Positions 38,259 to 49,821 of a stretch of DNA of 64,000 nucleotides are shown here, one piece after another; positions within the stretch are counted from its first letter, which is position 1, and every line of letters starts with the position of its first letter. A program made the position numbers and the translations under genes. The notes under the pieces are model-generated. The model searched no databases, had not been told where the DNA came from, and saw only the letters and a list, made by a program, of their open reading frames with translations. Source of the stretch: Rutstroemia sp. NJR-2017a BVV2 (lineage: Eukaryota; Ascomycota; Leotiomycetes; Helotiales; Rutstroemiaceae); contig NJPS01000037.1 of the NCBI GenBank assembly GCA_002946415.1, positions 310,001-374,000 on the forward strand, in the 5' to 3' direction.

Positions 38259-41200
38259 CGTTTGTTACTTTTGAGGAGAGAAATCTCCCGGCGACGTTTA
38301 TGGTTTATTCGTGATGATGAGGTTAACAGTGACAATATGTCTCGGCTGTTGCTAGAGAACGATGAGCGGAATGTATGGAAGCATGGTGAAGGAATGCAGG
38401 TAGAGAGATGGTACATACGGATTCAGGTGAAATATCAATCAAGATATCCCTCCCACTTGCAAACAGCAATGAATCAATCAATCAACCAGTCAATCGGTAG
38501 ATTCGAAGCATCACCCGAGAATCACGATAGCAGCCATTTCACTGTTTTCGTGCGATGCGGTTTTTTTTTATGCTGTACTAAGAGATTGGAAAGTCCGGCC
38601 CTCTAACTCTCGAAGCGTATGTTTGATGGGATGTGGTGAGAACGAATGTATAAAAAAAAAATCAAGCAACAGAGGAGAGAAAAGGTTTAGAAAGAGGTTG
38701 GAATGAGGCGAACGACGGACGAAAAGGGAAAAAAGGAAGAAAGCTGAAGAAGGGTTGTAGTGTAGGATTTGATCGAATGCGGAGTTAGTAGGAGGGAAAA
38801 GGTAAAGGAAAGGAAGATGGTGAAGGTTAAGGTAGGGTAAGGTAAGGTAACCTTAAGGTAGGGAAGATAGGAAAAAACGAGTGGTGGTAGGTAAGCAGGT
38901 CCCGGTATTTCGTACAAGCAAGCAAAGTGAGTTCGTCCTGGATAATGAGTGGTTCGCACGTCAAGACTCAAGACAGTGCGAATGGAGAGGAGGATAACTT
39001 GGGAAATTGCTAGGATAGGCCAAGTGCGTCGTGTACATTGTGTAATTTTACAAGCGGCGGGATGTTTTTCTTTTGTAATTTTCTCACGCCATACTGTGTC
39101 TAGCCTAGCTCAACAGCGGAAAATGGCTAAAAGCGGGATTTAGTCCTCTGGCATAATCCCATTAAGGTTTTCCGTTTCCCTCTTTGCGGACTGCGCTTTC
39201 GCAGTGGCGCGTTCCTTTTCTGTAAACGGTTGAAAAAGCCAAAAATCCCACGATCTTGGTTGTGGCGATGGTTTGCGGGAGATAAGGAGAGAAGAAAAGT
39301 CCGAGTGATGGTGATCGCAATGAGAGCTTCGAGCTTCGAGCTTCGAGCTTCACCTTGCGATTAAGTAGTCTGTCTTTACTGTCCTTGGACTCGGATAGAT
39401 AGTGTAGCGTAATGCACCAGCCCGACTACTGAACGACTACTGAAATGTACAAGGAGCTGCTCCTTGATATCTGCAGCTTCGCTTCCTAATGCTCAGATAT
39501 GCATGCATAGAGCGCACGCACGTTCGCACTGGGCAGGAGGAGAGAGATCAACCGGACCGGCAGCAGCGAGACTAGAGTATGCTAACCACCCGCAGCCAGT
39601 TGGATAGCTGGATCAAAAAGTGTATTACGATATTCATGAGTTCTGGGTCTCGGCAGCAATTGATCGACGACTGGTCCTCAGCAAACAGTTGGAGAAGAGC
39701 GACCGAAAGTCACCCGTTTTCATCATCACTGAATCGTAAACACTGGATTGGATTTTGTGAAGCTTCCCTCCCGTTACCGTACAGCAATTGTACTCCATCG
39801 TGCAACCTTTAAATCGCGATCTCCTCCTCTCCTCTCCAACCACGCATCCGGCGTCCCCTTTCATTTTCTCACAGTGCTACAGAATAGATGATTTGCGCTT
39901 AAGTTAAAGCGGCATCGAACCCTGTCTACCAGTCGATTCCACCCTAGAAGTCGTCGTGAAGCAGTACGACCTTGGCATGATCTCTCCATCCTCAGTCCGG
40001 TCTTCTACATAATTACCATTTTCCAAGAGAAAACCCGCGGATCGCCCATGTACAGCTGAGCAGCGATTTCCAATTCCAAACAACCGTACGGAGGTAGAAT
40101 TCCACTTCATTTTCATTTTCCTCGGCAACCTGCGAAGTACATTACAGTAAACCCCACCCAGATCTCCCCTCAACCCAAGCTTCGATAGTCAGGGACTAGC
40201 TTTAGACGGACCGAAATTTCGCAGAACTGAGCCCGAGGACATGATTGGTTAACATACAGCAAACCAAACTAACCCAAACCCAAACCAGACCAAGCCAACC
40301 CAAAAATGTTTTTCCATTCCCGCCGACAGACGAGCGGACGGCCTTCTTCTAGATGAAACCCGGCTTGTCGTCATTTGTGTCGATGACAATCTGCTGTGGC
40401 TCCACTGGGGAGGGATTGGTATTACGGGAGGAGGCACTTTCGTACTTGTACAAGGTGAGGTACAGTGCAGTGCACTACGTAGGTATTTCTTTTGCGGTCG
40501 AGATCGGATTTGCCGTATGCAGTACGGTGCAGTTGTATTAGGTACTTGCACACTGCGAGCGATCTTCTTGATTACCCACTCACTCACTCACTCACTCACC
40601 CAATTCGACTCCATCCCGTACCTAAATATATCTTCAATCTTCCACACCTCACATCACCGCTCCCATATCACTCACAAAACCCGTACAAAATCCGTATCTA
40701 CAAAGCACAATACTTGCACCCAACCCTCCATCCAGGTAATACGAACACATCAGTAATATCATCTGACATACAATACGAACCTCTCACCCCCGGGAAAAAG
40801 CAACTCCGAGCGAACAAAAGCTTGTTTTGCATAAACGTTCGTATCCCCAGGATAAACCCAATTGTTGTGAGCGAGTGGCCAATGGATGGAGGGTATAAAA
40901 TGCACATCTTTTGTGAACAACGGTCGATCAATTGATCAGTTCAAATATGCAGATAACCGCGGCAGGCTTCGATGCTTCCTATCTACGACTTCTTTTTGCT
41001 TCAAGCTCTCTATTTTCCCAGTCCTATCGCTCGTGATGATGATAAACCCGACAGAGAATCACGAGAGGCGGGGAACAGACAAACACTTCCAATTCCTAAA
41101 GTACGAACAGAACAGAACAATAAGTAATCCCACACACAACACAACCCCCCAACCCCTCCCGCAATACGATGAACGGGTAAATGTACTTCGTAAATACAAA

Positions 41201-43146
41201 TCATGAGATAGATAAATAGATGCCTCGATGCTACTTCGTACTTCGTACCATACAGCCGTGATTGATGTTTGTTTGTTCGTATGAATGAATAGACAATTCC
41301 AAATCCCATCCCGAGTAAGTTATCTTTCCTCTCGTGTTTCTTTCATTTGATGTACGAACGAATAGAGGACCTATTTTTAGCCCCTCTGCATGGCATGTTC
41401 GTATACCCGAGTATTCCCGCGCCCGGCGCAGCCCCAGCCAGATCGGTGCCGAGGCGTCGGTGAGAGGAGAGATGGGAAAACATCGGATGGTTTGTCGGGC
41501 TGCGGGCGCAGTTTGGGTTGGTCGGTCTATCTATCCGCGTGTGTCTGTGGGTTGCTGACGAATGTCGTCATTGTTTTGTTTGGTTGGCGTGTTTGGCGTG
41601 TGGTTGTTTGTTTGGCGTTTGGTTGTTTGGCGTGTGGCTGGAAGTAGGTGCAGACATGGTGATCCTTGTGAGGAGCTTTTGCTTACAAACACGGGTTCCC
41701 TTTCCTTGTGATGGTTTAGTGGAGGGAGTTAAGGGAAATGGATGGATGGATGTGTCTCAGTATGGCATCATTGACTGATTGATAATCACAATACAGTACT
41801 CGGTGTTCTGGAATGAACGACTGATAGGGTAGGGCGGGCGAGCGCTGGAGGTCAGATGATACAATACAGCCCGCCTGATGATTCTGCTATTCCGTGAGTG
41901 GTAGGTACGCGGAATAATGAAGTCGGTTGGATGGGTTTTGTATTTGCGTTTACTTTTATTTTAGGTGGAAATGAAAATGGAAGTGGAAGTGAACAATTGC
42001 ACATGATACATGAGCAGAGCAAGAAATTAGTCGGCCTCCACGGCAGTGGCCCTCGGAGAGCCAGCGGAGCGTCATGTTTGTGGATGTGGATGTGGGGTAG
42101 GGATGGGATTGGGATTGGGATTGGGATGGGGATTGGAATTGTGGAGTAAGGTTGGGACGGGATTAGAAAGTGAGAACAGGGTATTTTGTTCATGGGATGA
42201 ATGAAGTCTTGTCTTGTGGTGGATGATATTAGTTTAGAAATACGGCATACGTGCTGTGCTGTGGTGCTGGTGACAGCAAGTTGCTGGTCCCATCGTCGTC
42301 GTATGTTGCACAAGTGAGTCTGCTGTCTGAAGTCCGTTGTTCATGGCTGAAGTGTTGGTGTTGAAGAAGTGCGGTTCGAGACTGACTGGTGAATCGCCGT
42401 GTTTAACGTGTGGGCGGGCAACGAATGGGTTTAAGGGCATGCCGTCTGTCTGAGATGGAGATCGGTGTGGATATTGATGTTTGTCGGACTGTGAAGGGGA
42501 GGTTTGGGGAGATGGATGGGTTGGGTTGGGTGTGCTGTATTGTGCTTGAGGTGCGATGGTGGTGGTGGTAAGTAGGTTTTGCTGAGCGAACCTCGGGAGG
42601 ATGTGGGAAAGGGTGAACGAACATGCGAGACATATGGGACGGGTTGACTGTGCTTGGGTAAGGATACGATGGCGGTAGGTGGGTTTTTCTGAGCAAAGGT
42701 AGCAGATACGCTGGCGGAATGTGTGCAGGAGGGTATAGGTGAAGGAGGTAAGGTGTCGAGCACCTGCTTGAGGCTTGAGCAAAACTAGCGACTTGTCACT
42801 TGACCGATGCGGGATGGAAGTGGTTTTTCTTGAATCTATGTTCATTCATATCTTATTCCAGAATCTTGTTCCCGATACTCTCGTTAGGAGAAGTTTGAAG
42901 TACCAAAGGTTGGTCAATTGTCTGTCCCACAATGCGTTCAGAGAAGGAAGTCCTTCTCGACGTCTACCGGATGAGCCTTTCGGACAATCGAATATTTCAC
43001 ACTGTTTACTCGTAAAAAAGAGTTCAATGAGGTATAGCATTAAGTACTTGCAGCTTCATTATATGATCCTCCCAAGGGTTCTACTAATGACGAAGCAAAT
43101 GTTCATTGTCATTGAGCCTAAGGCCCCTTGTTCACACGGCTGAACC
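38259..43146. other. 4.9-kb tract without a convincing gene, upstream of the WSC gene
   Basis: This is the longest non-coding stretch in the window. It contains many low-complexity patches: AGGTAA-type repeats (38810-38870), four GAGCTTC units (39324-39351), a CACT run (40577-40598), GTTTGGCGTG-type repeats (41580-41640), GGGATT repeats (42104-42131) and a degenerate 100-bp duplication (42545-42740). The open frames found, up to about 200 codons (42234-42845 minus), overlap each other and are biased in composition. A very long WSC promoter or 5' UTR, or an unannotated non-coding RNA, would fit. Confidence 0.45.
39324..39351. repeat. 7-bp tandem repeat, four copies
   Basis: GAGCTTC is repeated four times without mismatch at 39324, 39331, 39338 and 39345. 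It is a short minisatellite of no evident function. Confidence 0.9.
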
Positions 43147-45303
43147 CTATCGTTTGCAATGCTCCGATATACCAAGACTAACTCGTCCATTCTGCCTGTA
43201 ACGAAGAAAGGTTGAACTCTTTACATCAAGGGACTGCTTTTTTGCCCAAAGCTCAATCTCATCATCTTTCATCTTATCTGCTCGTTCCAAAATTGGGCAC
43301 GTATCCTCTGAGATGACCTGAGAGATGGCTTGCCAGTAGTTCCCTATGCAGGAATACTTCGTGTAATTTATAAATATTCCAGCAAGAGTTGCGACTATGA
43401 TCAAATGAGACACAATAATTGCTGTACCGATGGTGAATCCAGTCCACCGTATCGGCATCGACGCGGAAGAAGATAAGGAGATTGATGCTATAGCAGTAGT
43501 GTCCTGTTTCACAAATACTTCATAGTATGCCATCTGACAGATTCTCGTCAGCAGAACTTGAAGTGCTAAGGCGGGGCTTTGCGTATCGTTCAATGTGTCT
43601 TGGAATATAGTCGCATGAGTGGCATGTGTGGTCCATATATCAATATTTGGTTTATTGGAGAGTATCACCACGGGATCTGCGTTTTTAATTGGAGCAGACA
43701 ACACTGGAGGCAGGGGCACGCTGTCTGCAAGAGAGTTTAAGAAAAACCAGTTTGTCTCCTCTCGTTTTTGTGCCAGTGCAGTCAGATCATCTGATTTTAG
43801 GACGATTTCGAAAGGTTGCCATTGAGACTTAGCCCCTAGTACTAGTACACCACGATCCTTAGTACTCTCTGGTACTATTGATGCGCCAAGCTGGCGCCGG
43901 ACGCTCTTGGTGTTATAGCTCCCAGCTTGGTGATCCCAAGATATCTCCGGCTCTAGGTTATCCGAGAAGCTATGCATATCAGTTGTGACGATCTTTGAGC
44001 CCAGGTTCGTTAAACAAGCTGAGACTCGTAGAATTTCTGTATCTGACCCATTCGTAACCATCGCCCAAGGACCTTTCAAGCTGCGTACAGTTTGCAGAGA
44101 ATCGTTCGTTTCAACTGCATTCGCGAATGCCGCCATAGAAAGCATATCCAGGACCATGAACATCTTCGAACCTTCAAGTAAGAAATCATGGGTGCGCCCC
44201 GTCGCGTCATCTGCAGTAGATTCGACCAAAGGATCTTTTAAATGAACCGTCCAATTCTCCCCCGAATTAGCGAAACACATGGTCGTATCCCCATTTGGAG
44301 TATCCGTTGAAAGTAGCGATGGTGGTAACTGACAGGTAAAGTTTACATAGGATGGAGGCCCTATATCCTGTAACGCTGGGTAAGATGTGCTTTCGATGGC
44401 TATTTGTCCTGACAATCGATGATCAACGAAGCCTAAGTTGAGTAAAGTGGGACTTGCGCAGAAGACGCGCTGGTCTATGATAGATACTGGGCCATGGAGT
44501 CTGCGCAACTTTCTTCGTTGGGTCTCTACCCCAAAGGGAATAAAGGCTCGATAAGTATGTCCAGTATCATGGAAGTTTCGCCCTTCTATAAATGGTTCTG
44601 AAAGCTCGGCAAACGTCCAACTCGCCGCAGGTGGCATCTTCCACAATGCACTCTGAATCGATCTCGAACTGTTGAGGACGCTGATATATGTATAATTCAT
44701 CTGGGTAAAGGTACTATCCGCGAAGTCGGACAGGAAAATGGTGGACAAGAATTGGGATACTATAGTAACCAGAACCTCGGACAGAACAAGTACGTAGATG
44801 AAAAGAGATAGATTCTCATGAGGCCAGACCTTTACCGAAGTCAACAAGTTACTCGGGGAAACTTTAATTGACCTAATGATGGAGTAGAAAGGACTTTGCA
44901 GTAGTGGCACGCCAATCGTCTCTATCATGATCCCAGCTACCATTGCAGTAGCTAGACTTGCTTGAAAAGTTACCACAGTTCTGATAATAGTGGTACATAT
45001 CGTAACAAGCCTTGTACCCCAGTTTGTGTTTATGATAAGAGCCCAATTTGCATTTGGTTGTTCTGTGGTATCTGCAATCGTTGACAATTTCCATAAATAA
45101 GCCAGGAGCGATAACACTAGCAATAGTAATGCTGAGCCGAGAAACATCGCGAGCAAGGATATTAGATTCATCCGTTTCCATAGGCTTTTCCTCTTCGGTC
45201 CGTGTTGTTCATCTCGAGCCTTGTCATTGCTGTTTCCTCCGTTCGTGTGCCAGGATGCCAAAGGGAACTGGTCCTTCGCTTCATGTGATGGGTAGTATGT
45301 CAT
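43147..45303 (-). CDS. Large multi-pass membrane protein of unknown function
   Basis: One exon encodes 718 aa, beginning MTYYPSHEAKDQFP. A cytoplasmic N-terminus of about 45 residues leads to a strong TM helix (SLLAMFLGSALLLLVLSLLA). Two further hydrophobic segments follow, about 115-140 (LATAMVAGIMIETIGVPLL) and 168-190 (LSLFIYVLVLSEVLVTIVSQ). A large extracellular-type domain (about 195-630) has many N-glycosylation sequons (NYTY, NSSR, NFTC, NWTV, NGSD, NDTQ). The last TM (TAIIVSHLIIVATLAGIFI) precedes a cytoplasmic tail of about 60 residues. This is a recurrent, uncharacterised fungal family with an FQASLATAM motif; I know no function. The intact frame and orderly topology make it a real gene. 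Confidence 0.85.
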   Translation of the reverse strand: MTYYPSHEAKDQFPLASWHTNGGNSNDKARDEQHGPKRKSLWKRMNLISLLAMFLGSALLLLVLSLLAYLWKLSTIADTTEQPNANWALIINTNWGTRLVTICTTIIRTVVTFQASLATAMVAGIMIETIGVPLLQSPFYSIIRSIKVSPSNLLTSVKVWPHENLSLFIYVLVLSEVLVTIVSQFLSTIFLSDFADSTFTQMNYTYISVLNSSRSIQSALWKMPPAASWTFAELSEPFIEGRNFHDTGHTYRAFIPFGVETQRRKLRRLHGPVSIIDQRVFCASPTLLNLGFVDHRLSGQIAIESTSYPALQDIGPPSYVNFTCQLPPSLLSTDTPNGDTTMCFANSGENWTVHLKDPLVESTADDATGRTHDFLLEGSKMFMVLDMLSMAAFANAVETNDSLQTVRSLKGPWAMVTNGSDTEILRVSACLTNLGSKIVTTDMHSFSDNLEPEISWDHQAGSYNTKSVRRQLGASIVPESTKDRGVLVLGAKSQWQPFEIVLKSDDLTALAQKREETNWFFLNSLADSVPLPPVLSAPIKNADPVVILSNKPNIDIWTTHATHATIFQDTLNDTQSPALALQVLLTRICQMAYYEVFVKQDTTAIASISLSSSASMPIRWTGFTIGTAIIVSHLIIVATLAGIFINYTKYSCIGNYWQAISQVISEDTCPILERADKMKDDEIELWAKKQSLDVKSSTFLRYRQNGRVSLGISEHCKR

Positions 45304-47715
45304 CGGATAGAAATTCGTCCTTGCTGAGTCTGAAAAGGCTTGCTTTAGAGTGAAGCACTAATAACCTGATTTGTTGATAGTTTCAAGACGGCTCCAACTG
45401 AACGCTGTTCGGAAATGAAAATAATAGCACTGCCACAATCTAGAAAATGATGAAAAACTACTACAGCCTCGAGATTTTTGATGTAAAGATGGACAGAAGA
45501 TGCCTGGTAAATTGTATTGGAAAAAGACTTGATGTAGGTGATGCAGAAAGTTTTGTGGGGCGTAAGGTGCAGAAAGCAATTATATATATCAGAAGTCGTT
45601 ATATGTTCATATATTTCCAACAGGCTAAACGTGAGCCAATTGAAGTAGTAGCTCAGACACCATCAACCAGTTTGTTCACCCTCCATCTACATAATGTAGA
45701 ATTAGATGCAGGCACGGCTGAGGATGAGTATAGAGCCTCGATTATATATTTAGAGTATATACTCCGCGCTACGAGAGCGCTTAAGATGATACCCATCACG
45801 TTGCATGTGTATGTTCGTTATATATTAGTGCCACGGCGACTAGTTAGGAGCTGTGTGGTCTGGTGCTTTATGTACGCCACTTTCCCTTCCTGGAATTAAA
45901 ACAGGAGTGAATATTGATAAAAGTGTTTTTATTCGTTCACATCTGATGGGTGTGTTAGAGGCAATTCCAGCTGAGCTGCAGTTAGACGCTCACAACAGCT
46001 ATTTCGGCGCAGTCATGCTGTGCGACACAATAGGACCGAAAGGTTACACCAGACGTGCTACAATGTCCCGCGTTTTAATCGAATCAACGAAGTGCTCTAT
46101 GCATAAATGCAAACCCACCCGAAACAGATTATATACTCCAGCCTGATCTTTACATCTATTTGAAAAGCTGCCAAGCCATTGCCATTAACAAAGGCATCCG
46201 AGCGAAGGAAACTGTCCTGTGGATTGAATGTTGCATCCTATTACTACCAATCAATATACAAGTAGGAAGATGAAACCACACGCCGATGACCCCTTTCAAC
46301 CCATACTGCGTGGAATGGGCGGGTACATTGGAAATCATCCGAGCTGGCAGCCTCACTGGCGGCTAATCTCAATCTGCATATTGTGATCTCCTTGCGTGAA
46401 AGGGGACCAAAATATCACACGCAGCGCGAAGAAGAATAGTCGCCGGCGTAGCAGGTTTCAGTTACGGACTTCATGATTACGCCTGGCTTCATCAAATCGA
46501 TCGAGAGTTGCCGGATATTGGATTAACGTCTGCCCATGCCTGACCTATAGGCTATACCGAACAGTGGCATCTGGTAGGCATGCGCCAGCCCCGGGCCCAA
46601 TGAACAGGCCATCTATCATAGTACCTCCATTCTTACACGAAGACTATACCATTTCCCTGTGTTGTGGTAGGGGGAAACATATCTCGGTGTCACACGGTGT
46701 GTCAGTCAAACGGCTGAACGGTAGGTAGTTGTTCATGCCGGGAAGGCCGTTCGTGAGAATTTGAGGCGGCAAAGCAATTGATCCGTGGGTACTTGAAATA
46801 TATGAGAAGCATCGGCAACCGCATGCCAGTACTCAGATCGCCAGACCAGACGCTTCGAGGAGGGTCCAGAGTTGCGCCTCGTCACAGAAATCCGAACAGC
46901 TGACACTTAGCTCATGATTTCTGGTGACCTATAGCCGTGCGTACCCGTGTTGGTCGTGATTTTGGGTTGAGATTCATCAAACGGAGATTGTTATCTCGCT
47001 GAAGCGGACCAGTCTAACTAACAGGGGTAGGGATTCGAAGAATTATTGAAGATATATAGCCATATTCAAAGATGACACTTGATAGAATCGATGGACTTCG
47101 CTTATACTTAGCATTTACAATGGCTCTGCTATATCCTCTATCCAATTTTGCGTTGTTGTCATTCACCACCGGTTATTCACAGCTGACCACTTCCGACACA
47201 ATTCCTGGTATGTTGATGCTGTACCGCCCGAGTTTTGTTGGTGATGGTCTGTATTATTCGTGGTTCCCTTTACTGTATTTGACTGCAGTGAATGCTTTCA
47301 GCTCAGGCAGAACAATCACTTGCGAGGACAGGCTCCCGTAAGACTAGGGCTTCTTCTGGGTAAGTACTAAGTAAGTACTATTTTCATTCCAGTTGGTGCG
47401 ACTTAATCATTCACTGACATTATAATTGATGCAGATCTGATTAAGCAACTTCTTCTCGACCTTTACATCATCTATGCTTTATGCATCAATGGGGCAAAAC
47501 AATCTGAAGTCACACCAAAATCGGTTGGTATTATGTTGGCTCTCGACATACTCATACCTCGGAGCTTGTCAGTTCCGAGGCCGTAGCTTCTAATGCATAT
47601 ATTTTACATGATCTTAAACGGCCATCAAATATACATTACACCGGTTCTCATCCCATTCTGCAAGTCTAGAATTTCAAGCTGCATAAGCAACAAACAACTC
47701 ACCGAGTTCAATACC
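45304..47715. other. 2.4-kb intergenic stretch, no gene supported
   Basis: Upstream of both the membrane protein (-) and the hydrolase (+). Open frames 45447-45899 and 47072-47341 (plus) are present. The latter would encode hydrophobic 89 aa (RIDGLRLYLAFTMALLYPLS) and could be a missed 5' exon or a relic, but no splice path to the hydrolase was found. No repeat termini are seen. Confidence 0.35.
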
Positions 47716-49190
47716 ATGGACGAAAAAGCCAGAAACGAACTGCCTGCCATCATTGCAAAGATACGTGAAGCAGGAATTACCGCCGCAGCCAACATGACAG
47801 TCACAGAACAGCAAAATTCAACCGTTGGCGAAAGTTCGATCAAAGGCCCTATGTGGGTATCCAAGTTCTATCTCTCGGCACCAGAGAATGACATCGTACA
47901 AGAACTCACGCTCCGGGTAATTGACGAGCTTGGAAATCCTATCAAGACAAATACCCAACCTGCCTCTGTGGGAATTGATGTCGAATGGGTCGGTTACCGC
48001 AGTAATGTTGATAGCAATACTCCTGAACCACCCATCTCCGAGATCGAGAAGTACCATAATCTCATGGAGGAAGCGAAAAATACGGGTGTGGTGATGTATG
48101 TTTACGGTGGAGCTTTCTAGTAAGTAATTATCTTACCTTGCCTCTACTCAGTAATGCGGACGTCTAATTTCAGACAGTTTAAATACGCCTGCCAGATATA
48201 GGAAGATAACTGCTCGATTATCAAAAATGACAGGACTTCCATGCATGATGGTTCGACAGCGGCTCGCTCCACAGCACCCCTTCCCAGCAGCACTAATAGA
48301 TGTGTTTCACGGTTATATGTCTTTGCTGTCACCACACCCTTCAGCACCAAATTCCGCGATTCCAGGATCGTCGATTGTCTTGGCCGGGGATAGTTCCGGC
48401 GCCAATCTTGCACTGGGACTTCTTCAAATTCTACTTACATTGCGACGGAAAGGCATCTCTTCGCTGGAATATCATGGAAGAAAGGTTACACTAGAGCTAC
48501 CCGCTGGCTTGACTCTCCTTAGTGCTGTAGGGGAGCTAACAAACACACTTCCCTCGTATAAGCACAACGCTTCCCACGATGTGTTTCCACGTGACCTGAC
48601 ACCTACTGTTCTGCCTGGCTTCCCAGTCTGTGCAATATGGCCGTCGAAGCCTCCTCGCGGTAACATTTATTGTGAAGGGCCTGTTCTTGCCCACCCAATT
48701 GCAAGTCCCGCTTGCGCAGAAGATGTAAGTATCCACCCTATGCCATACGCGGATGGATGTTTGCGCAGCTACCACGAGAAGTGCCAGCTGAGAGAATCTA
48801 TAGTGGACAGGGTCGCCATTCATGTGGTTCTGTAGTGGGCAGGAGCAAATAGTTGACGGTGCGAAGGTAATAGCCAAAAATGCATTTGGCCAAGGGGTTC
48901 AGGTTGTCTTCCGTGAATATGAAGGCATGCCGCATACGTTTATGTGGCACCTTCCAGGCGCACCACAGTCTGAACATTGTTGGAAGGCATGGGCTGAAAC
49001 ATGTAGGAGTATCATTATGGGTACCACTGGCTCAACATCGGAGAAGGTTTTTATCGATCATCAAGGAATGGAGGCTCACGATGAAAACCTTACACAGCTG
49101 ATTTCGCTCACAAGAGAAGAGGCTTCGGAGATCATCAAGCAAGGGGCGAAGAGGTACAAGCCATTCACAGGGAAATACTCTTCACTTTGA
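47716..49190 (+). CDS. Alpha/beta-hydrolase (HSL-type esterase/lipase-like)
   Basis: Exons 47716-48119, 48178-48724 and 48804-49190 with introns of 58 and 79 nt give 445 aa. The splices restore VYGGAFYLNTPARYRKITARL and HPIASPACAED-WTGSPFMWF, both expected in this family. The nucleophile elbow is GDSSGANLALGLLQ. The acid lies in GQEQIVDGAK and the catalytic His in EYEGMPHTF. The oxyanion-hole motif is YGGA (Y130) rather than HGGA. The N-terminus (MDEKARNELPAIIAKIREAG) is shorter than in relatives I recall, so a further 5' exon may exist. The substrate is unknown; neutral lipid or secondary-metabolite esters are usual. A P450 gene follows on the same strand 630 bp downstream, a pairing seen in small metabolic clusters. 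Confidence 0.85.
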
Positions 49191-49821
49191 GTCTCTGGTG
49201 TGAATGTTGGTATTTGACATTTGCTTTGGAGAAAGTTACGCATTGTGCCTCGAATATAATCCTTTAGCCAGGAAATGAAGATTCGGTTTAATCCGTGTCT
49301 TTTGGAGCCAACAGTGGTTAATCATTCACGCATGATGTGCGTGCGGGTGGCATCCCTTTGTTTTTTCATTAGACTATCGTAGGACTGTGCCGCAGTTGCA
49401 CATTCATCGAAACCAACAGTCTAAATTGATTCTCAACCAATATTGCGCCCTCCAAATGCAGCGGATGCCCAAAGCAGCTGCAGAATTCTGCAATGAGGTG
49501 GGGTAGTGCGGCGTCTTTCCTCGGTCAGTTAGTCTGTCACCCCGTCACCGCCACTCACCACCACTCACAGCGTTGCAACCTTCTCCTCGGTATGTATGTA
49601 GTGTTTTCCCTGTGCCAAAATCCAACACTCCTAAAAGTTAACTGCAGACTCGGTAACCAATCAATGATCAATGCCAACACTGACTGCAATACCACGCAGC
49701 CACACACGATTTTACCACAAGCTTTTTCCGGCTGGGACAGCAGATGAATAAATCCGAGTCTATCTTTCCCCCCATCTTTCTGAGAGCATTTTCGTCACGA
49801 TTTCGGTCTGTAACAATAAAA
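49191..49821. promoter_or_regulatory. Promoter interval of the P450 gene
   Basis: About 630 bp between the hydrolase stop and the P450 start on the same strand. It includes CACCGCCACTCACCACCACTCAC (49547-49569), a short imperfect repeat. Nothing else is evident. Confidence 0.35.

Noticed and set aside
39900..39990. B-box-like GGTTCGATGCC on the minus strand, possible tRNA
   Set aside because: No acceptor stem, anticodon arm or A box can be fitted around it.
42104..42131. GGGATT repeats as an interstitial telomere tract
   Set aside because: The unit is not the TTAGGG repeat of filamentous fungi and the run is very short.
42234..42845. 203-codon minus-strand frame
   Set aside because: Biased Thr/Pro/Ser composition, overlaps other frames, no start context, splice partner or motif.
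45447..45899. 150-codon plus-strand frame beside the membrane-protein gene
   Set aside because: No motif or secretion signal; composition does not resemble neighbouring genes.
47072..47341. 89-codon hydrophobic frame upstream of the hydrolase
   Set aside because: No family match and no splice route into the hydrolase frame; kept only as a note in the intergenic entry.
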